NCBI GenBank assembly: GCA_028565635.1
Contig: JAOXYB010064689.1
Location: forward strand, 1 to 10,360
Length of the DNA: 10,360 nt
Reading direction: 5' to 3'
From: Phoronis ovalis
Lineage: Eukaryota; Phoronida; Phoronidae
Under the pieces are notes generated by a model that was not told the origin of the DNA, made no database searches, and worked only from the letters and a program-made list of their open reading frames with translations. Positions 7,986 through 10,360 of the stretch are shown piece after piece; positions within the stretch are counted from its first letter, which is position 1, and each line of letters begins with the position of its first letter. The position numbers and the translations under genes were made by a program.

Positions 7986-8376
7986 TAGTCTTTCGCATAG
8001 GAATTACCCCCACCCCCCTTGGTCAAACGTAGGGGGGTTAGTGAGATTTGGACGTCACGCAGGTATAGAAACTGACAACCAATTTCAAGAGCGAAATCAG
8101 GGCCGTTAGACACTTTTTCAAAAGGCGGGTGCGAGAGAAAAATATCACTTCAGTAATCGAAAAAGGTCGCTGAAACGTCTCCGTGATGCCAGAAAAAAAT
8201 TGACAAGCAAAAAAAAAAAGGTCATTTCCATTGTATATGCCCAGAGTAAGTGCCATAAACAAAAGAAAAATTGTTTTCTGTTCCAAAGGGGGGGATGTTG
8301 TATCGTACATATAGTAGACATGATTTTTTCATTTCGCACTAAACCATAACCCCCCTGCCCCCTATACGAAACACTA
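7986..8376. mobile_element. ~391-bp mariner-like MITE flanked by TA
   Basis: The left end TAGTCTTTCGCATAGG (from 7986) matches the inverted right end CCTATACGAAACACTA (to 8376) with two mismatches. It is flanked by TA at 7984-7985 and 8377-8378. A second inverted pair lies inside: GGGGGGTTAGTG at 8032-8043 against CACTAAACCATAACCCCCC at 8338-8355. C/G runs also occur at 8007-8018, 8288-8294 and 8350-8362. No transposase is encoded. TA duplication is the hallmark of Tc1/mariner-type insertion. Removing the element and one TA leaves the DIRS remnant reading collinear, which supports the assigned ends. Confidence 0.7.
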
Positions 8377-8435
8377 TATGTTTGCCGTCATTGCGATAAC
8401 TTTGAGATGATCCCTAAGGTAAACCAAATTTGTCT

Positions 8436-8443
8436 ATAATTTT
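8436..8443. repeat. 8-bp target-site duplication, left copy
   Basis: ATAATTTT immediately before the inverted-repeat element. The identical word at 8694-8701 follows its other end. Confidence 0.85.
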
Positions 8444-8693
8444 CCCGGGGGGGGGGCAGTCACTATGAAAGTGGGTACGCATGTTCCAACAAAATTTCGC
8501 GTGAAAGGGTATATTTTTCGAACCACCGGTGTGACACTTCCAAAAGTCACTTCCTTAAGGCTGTATTTTTTCAAAAAACGACTTCCTTAGGGTTGTATTT
8601 TTGCAGAATTTCACTTCGTTAGGAGCTTTTTTGAAAAGCCATGTTGGAACATGGGTACCCACTTTCATATTGACAGCCCCTCCCCCCCCCCGG
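8444..8693. mobile_element. 250-bp hAT-like MITE with G10/C10 runs near both ends
   Basis: The element begins CCC then ten G at 8447-8456, and ends with ten C at 8682-8691 then GG. Inside the runs the arms continue as TATGAAAGTGGGTAC...ATGTTCCAAC (8464-8490) against its inverse at 8642-8670, giving arms of about 50 bp. A perfect 8-bp duplication (ATAATTTT) flanks it. Eight-base duplications are typical of hAT (also P and Merlin) transposons. The core holds three 32-bp direct repeats. No transposase is present. It is inserted in the DIRS remnant. Confidence 0.85.
8549..8644. repeat. Three tandem 32-bp units inside the hAT-like MITE
   Basis: ACTTCCTTAAGGCTGTATTT at 8549, ACTTCCTTAGGGTTGTATTT at 8581 and ACTTCGTTAGGAGCTTTT at 8613 are spaced exactly 32 bp apart. 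The third is the most diverged. Confidence 0.8.
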
Positions 8694-8701
8694 ATAATTT
8701 T
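8694..8701. repeat. 8-bp target-site duplication, right copy
   Basis: ATAATTTT, identical to 8436-8443. Confidence 0.85.
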
Positions 8702-9480
8702 ACTGAAACTTGTTCCATCTAATGAATCAACACTCTTTATCTGCAGTGATGTTCAATGAACCTGGTAAACGAGTGGCTGACAGCCAAATAGTTTCTGAAA
8801 TAAACCAATTTTTTTGTCATTTCATTGCATCATTTAGATCGTGCCACCCATGACATTTATGTAAACAGCTGTTGTATTGTCAGACTGAATTTGTAGATGA
8901 ATATTCTTGTGATAGCTAAAGCTTGTATGTCGTAATAAATTGCCAGTAATTCAAGAAAATTGATATGATTACCAATTTCATCAGATGACCATCCACCTCC
9001 AGTAGACTGCCGTCATAATGTGCCCCCCATACTAATAATGAGGCGTCAGTTTGTTTAAACATTTTCCCAATATTTTCAATCCACCAAGACAAATCTGACA
9101 TTATTACCTCTGTTGCTTTGAAGAGCTGGTGTCTTGTCCATTTCTAAATATCTATAGTGAAGGGGACCAAATTCCACACCTGGAAAATTAGAGTCTAGTA
9201 AGCCAATACCGTATGCAAGCATTGTAATCATAATATTACTGTATGTGATTTAAAAAGCTTTAAGCAAGAGTCTTTTCTAATTTGGAGAGTCTTACTGCCA
9301 TATTGATTGAGTTAAATTATTGTCAATTGTACTGGGATCAATACCGATTTTTCATGATGAATGTACCACCTTAGGTTCATTTGCAATGAAACAGTATCAA
9401 TCACATTCCTGGAATTTTGCTCGTAATCATCACCTTGAAGAAATGAATCATCAATATATGCTGTAGATATATGACCTAAG

Positions 9481-9622
9481 ATGGTTAAGTTATATAGCCA
9501 TCCGATGGCTTGCACTACCCATTATAAATTTCGATTGATATGCTGATGGTTAAAAGAATCTTTTTGCATGGTAAGCTAGCCATCTAACTTGTCTTAACCA
9601 TCAGATGGTTTATTTTGGATGT
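9481..9622. repeat. GATGGTTAAG / CCATC short inverted-repeat zone
   Basis: GATGGTTAAG at 9480 and GATGGTTAAA at 9545 recur inverted as CTTAACCATC at 9593-9602. GCCATCCGATGGC at 9498-9510 is self-complementary. GCCATC and AGATGG words repeat through the stretch. It overlaps the upstream edge of the RT remnant, so an insertion or secondary structure may have truncated the retrotransposon here. No element ends were resolved. Confidence 0.5.
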
Positions 9623-9636
9623 TCAAGATCCAAGCC

Positions 9637-9655
9637 ATCACTGTAACACAGTGAT
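9637..9655. repeat. Perfect 8-bp stem hairpin
   Basis: ATCACTGT at 9637-9644, loop AAC, then ACAGTGAT at 9648-9655. It adjoins the GATGGTTAAG zone. Confidence 0.65.
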
Positions 9656-9909
9656 TTGAATAGCCAATCAAATATTAGAATAGATAAAGCTAGGAGGTTA
9701 ATTAAGCTTACCCAATTAAATCAGAACACTTTTGGAGGGAAACTCTAAATGCATGTTATTGAAAAATCAGTTATCTGTACACAGGACCTAATTTCATGAC
9801 AAAATAAGTTATTTAGAATTAATTTCTTAGATAATTAATGGAATGTAAGTATCCTATAGGCATCCAAGAACAATTGGGTTAACACATCGCTAAGAGGTTT
9901 CCCCTTTTT
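9656..9909. other. Spacer with no supported feature
   Basis: AT-rich sequence between the hairpin and the terminal repeat family. No motif, open frame or clear repeat was seen; the 5' part of the DIRS reverse transcriptase is not recognisable here. Confidence 0.55.
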
Positions 9910-9938
9910 ATGCCCATCCACCATAGTGGAATGGGCAT
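9910..9938. repeat. Hairpin heading the terminal repeat family
   Basis: ATGCCCAT at 9910-9917 pairs with ATGGGCAT at 9931-9938, and CCAC pairs with GTGG inside, with one bulged A and the loop CATA. Hairpins of this kind followed by ATTGTCGTAG-type sequence head many short dispersed repeats of marine invertebrates, as far as I recall. Confidence 0.7.
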
Positions 9939-9965
9939 ATTGTCGTAGTGTAGGCGTCGTCGTAT

Positions 9966-10360
9966 GTAACACTTTCTTTATCTCATGATTACAGCTTCAG
10001 TTTTTCCCCGATCGGTTTCATATTCGGCACAGGGTAAATACACGTCAAAGTGCAGGTCGCTTATACTTTTGACCTCGATCACTTCCAATATGGCCGACTG
10101 GCGGCCATGTTTGTTCCCGAGGGCACATAACAAAAAGTCTATAGCCGCGAAGACGGTGCACTACCTGGACGATTCAAATGTGGTTCCAGGAAGGCCATAG
10201 ATTTGTGGGTCGCTTCGGCTAGGTGACATTTTAAAATGACCTTGAGAAGTAGGTCAAATGATTCTTGGACATTTTTTATCGCACATAACACTTTCTTTGT
10301 CTCGCAATAACTGCTTCAGTTTTAATCCGATCAGCTCCATATTCGGTACACAGTAAGTAC
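9966..10360. repeat. ~319-bp tandem repeat, one full unit plus the start of a second
   Basis: The segment AACACTTTCTTT...ATATTCGGCACAGGGTAAATAC starting at 9968 recurs at 10287 as AACACTTTCTTT...ATATTCGGTACACAGTAAGTAC, running off the window end. The two copies agree at most positions over ~75 bp. The unit is less AT-rich than the surroundings and contains a perfect 7-bp stem (ATGGCCG/CGGCCAT, 10090-10108) and a TGACCTTGAGAAGTAGGTCA segment at 10239-10258. The 71-codon open frame at 9985-10200 lies wholly within it and is not considered a gene. Confidence 0.75.

Larger units (their letters stand above)
8379..9530 (-). pseudogene. DIRS-type retrotransposon reverse transcriptase/RNase H remnant
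   Basis: This is a minus-strand relic of the RT and RNase H region of a DIRS-like (tyrosine-recombinase class) retrotransposon. In order from 9530 down: RT with LGHISTAYIDDSFLQGD, the YIDD catalytic motif at 9447-9458 and IHHEKSVLIP; a NS-x-x-M-x-VRL segment (9287-9313); FGPLHYR and LEMDK (9122-9210); LSWWIENI; RNase H TDAS (9039-9050) with WGAH; GGGWSSDE and HINFLELLA (8941-8967); SDNTTAV (8855-8884); LPGSLNITADKE (8733-8783). After the hAT-like MITE, a short IIDKFG piece follows. At least four frameshifts and several stops make it dead. The 5' part of RT, the recombinase and the terminal repeats are not visible. The assignment rests on the characteristic GPLHYR, HIN-x-LEL and SDNTTAV motif order. 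Confidence 0.85.

Noticed and set aside
8038-8339. Two minus-strand open frames of 64 and 90 codons
   Set aside because: Both lie wholly inside the mariner-like MITE and show no transposase motif.
9985-10200. 71-codon + strand open frame with a more balanced composition
   Set aside because: It lies inside the terminal repeat unit and has no domain; repeat sequence explains the composition.
1-10360. tRNA, rRNA, CRISPR array or prokaryotic operon
   Set aside because: No cloverleaf, rRNA core or regularly spaced identical repeats with unique spacers were seen; the spliced gene and transposons mark the DNA as animal.

Overview
The window is AT-rich eukaryotic DNA from an animal, most likely a marine invertebrate. 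It has GT...AG introns, AATAAA-type 3' processing signals, many short inverted-repeat transposons and a decayed DIRS-type retrotransposon. I found no bacterial gene organisation. The species cannot be fixed from the sequence alone.

The only gene I can defend as functional lies on the + strand, and only its 3' end is present. Four short exons (982-1059, 1677-1742, 6299-6453, 6686-6812) join in frame to encode the last 141 residues of an ESCO/Eco1 cohesin acetyltransferase. This enzyme acetylates SMC3 to establish sister-chromatid cohesion. The exons that should encode the N-terminal region, the C2H2 zinc finger and the start of the acetyltransferase fold lie before base 1. The long ORF-like stretches in this half of the window are not genes; the real coding parts are shorter than most ORF cut-offs.

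Intron 2 of ESCO (1743-6298, 4.6 kb) is loaded with repeats. It holds a foldback cluster built on AATAAGGAAA-like words (about 1945-2580), an antisense frameshifted protein remnant with LEDH and GLGFHSE motifs (3589-3935), a ~31-bp minisatellite (4500-4760) and a GGCCATTTTG repeat (4914-5148).

The ESCO 3' UTR runs directly into an 838-bp inverted-repeat element (6980-7817). The left arm of that element carries the first AATAAA after the stop codon, so a transposon appears to supply the gene's polyadenylation signal.

From about 7820 to 9530 the minus strand carries a broken DIRS-like reverse transcriptase/RNase H. It is cut by two non-autonomous DNA transposons. One is a TA-flanked, mariner-like element (7986-8376). 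The other is a 250-bp element with ten-base G/C runs near its ends and a perfect 8-bp target duplication (8444-8693). The 838-bp element may be a third insertion at the downstream edge. The window closes with a short-motif repeat zone (9481-9660) and the start of a ~319-bp tandem repeat family headed by a strong hairpin (9910-10360).
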